From Dehalococcoidia bacterium (lineage in GTDB: Bacteria > Chloroflexota > Dehalococcoidia > JAENJB01): a stretch of 5,217 nucleotides of DNA. The stretch lies in contig JAENJB010000080.1 in assembly GCA_016844565.1 (NCBI GenBank), positions 7,732-12,948 of the forward strand. Direction: 5' to 3'. Under the pieces are notes generated by a model. That model was not told where the DNA came from. It searched no databases and was given only the letters and a program-made list of their open reading frames with translations. The translations under genes and the position numbers were made by a program. Below, piece after piece: positions 4,961-5,217 of this stretch (its first letter is position 1; every line of letters starts with the position of its first letter).

Positions 4961-5217
4961 GTGGAGGATTCCTCCCTACCATTCGAGTCTCGATACTGGC
5001 CGTCCCAGAAACGGGCTGAGCTCCACCGCCGCTCCGTGGAGGACCCGGAAGGGTTCTGGGCTGAGCAGGCGCGCCACCTCGACTGGTTCAAGACCTGGGA
5101 CAAAGTACTGGAATGGGATCCCCCTTATGCCCGCTGGTTCGTCGGCGGGCAACTCAACGCTTCCTACATCTGCGTCGACCGCCATGCGCGGAGCTGGCGG
5201 CGCAGCAAGGTAGCCAT
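4961..5217 (+). CDS. acs: Acetyl-CoA synthetase (AMP-forming), N-terminal fragment at window edge
   Basis: Only the first 85 codons are present; full Acs proteins are about 630-660 residues. They show the N-terminal acetyl-CoA synthetase domain: FWAEQARHLDWFKTWDKVL (32-50), EWDPPYARWFVGGQLNASY (51-69) and CVDRH (71-75), the cap that precedes the adenylation domain. The enzyme makes acetyl-CoA from acetate, ATP and CoA through acetyl-AMP, feeding acetate into central metabolism. The catalytic motifs are outside the window, so a related short-chain acyl-CoA synthetase cannot be fully excluded. The start is a GTG at 4961 with GAGGT five bases upstream (4951-4955). An in-frame TAA at 4955-4957 rules out any longer start, and no in-frame ATG lies before the conserved block. 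It is transcribed divergently from trpS, with its own promoter at 4891-4919. Confidence 0.93.
   Translation, partial: MEDSSLPFESRYWPSQKRAELHRRSVEDPEGFWAEQARHLDWFKTWDKVLEWDPPYARWFVGGQLNASYICVDRHARSWRRSKVA

Noticed and set aside
1..5217. CRISPR array, tRNA, rRNA, transposase or phage genes
   Set aside because: I saw no regularly spaced repeats, cloverleaf-like sequences or transposase/integrase coding on either strand.

Overview
The window is an ordinary-looking bacterial chromosomal segment, G+C-rich by eye. It carries housekeeping genes with a small toxin-antitoxin cluster lodged between them. No gene fixes the taxonomy. The type of tryptophanyl-tRNA synthetase (GDRPTG/HLGH, as in streptococcal TrpRS), the many short dyad repeats between genes and the mobile-style antitoxins would fit an environmental Chloroflexota (Dehalococcoidia-like) or a related anaerobe. 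That is a low-confidence inference.

Layout, left to right. Positions 1-549 (minus) hold a metallo-beta-lactamase-fold hydrolase whose 3' end lies outside the window. Positions 550-741 are a divergent intergenic region with a good sigma-70-type promoter for the hydrolase and a two-hairpin repeat just before tatD. Positions 742-1515 (plus) are a complete TatD-family metal-dependent hydrolase. Its 3' end overlaps by 23 nt, convergently, an AbrB-type antitoxin-like protein (1493-1798, minus). Positions 1799-1918 contain a weak terminator-like hairpin. Upstream of that on the minus strand are a 38-residue hydrophobic ORF (1919-2035), a RelE-type toxin (2036-2332) and its Phd/YefM-type antitoxin (2298-2570), with a promoter at 2603-2631. 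Next come queA (2637-3671) and trpS (3686-4690), both minus and 14 nt apart. Positions 4691-4960 are a second divergent intergenic region with a two-hairpin repeat, a trpS promoter carrying a perfect dyad in its spacer, and a strong-looking promoter for the plus-strand gene. Positions 4961-5217 are the 5' end of an acetyl-CoA synthetase gene (acs). No gene-free stretch exceeds 300 bases.

How the genes fit together: trpS and queA form a tRNA-centred operon (tryptophan charging, queuosine synthesis). The phd-relE pair follows queA in the same direction but has its own promoter, so it looks like an insertion into the operon's tail. The small ORF and the abrB-like gene, which has no recognisable toxin partner, could be further parts or leftovers of that accessory patch. 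TatD, the MBL hydrolase and Acs are separate transcription units.

The most notable non-coding signal is a pair of related two-hairpin elements of about 60 nt (660-723 and 4728-4788). Both lie just upstream of a gene start (tatD and trpS) and both have the same orientation relative to that gene. I found no convincing wholly new system. The best candidates for a second look are these elements and the relE-smORF-abrB arrangement.
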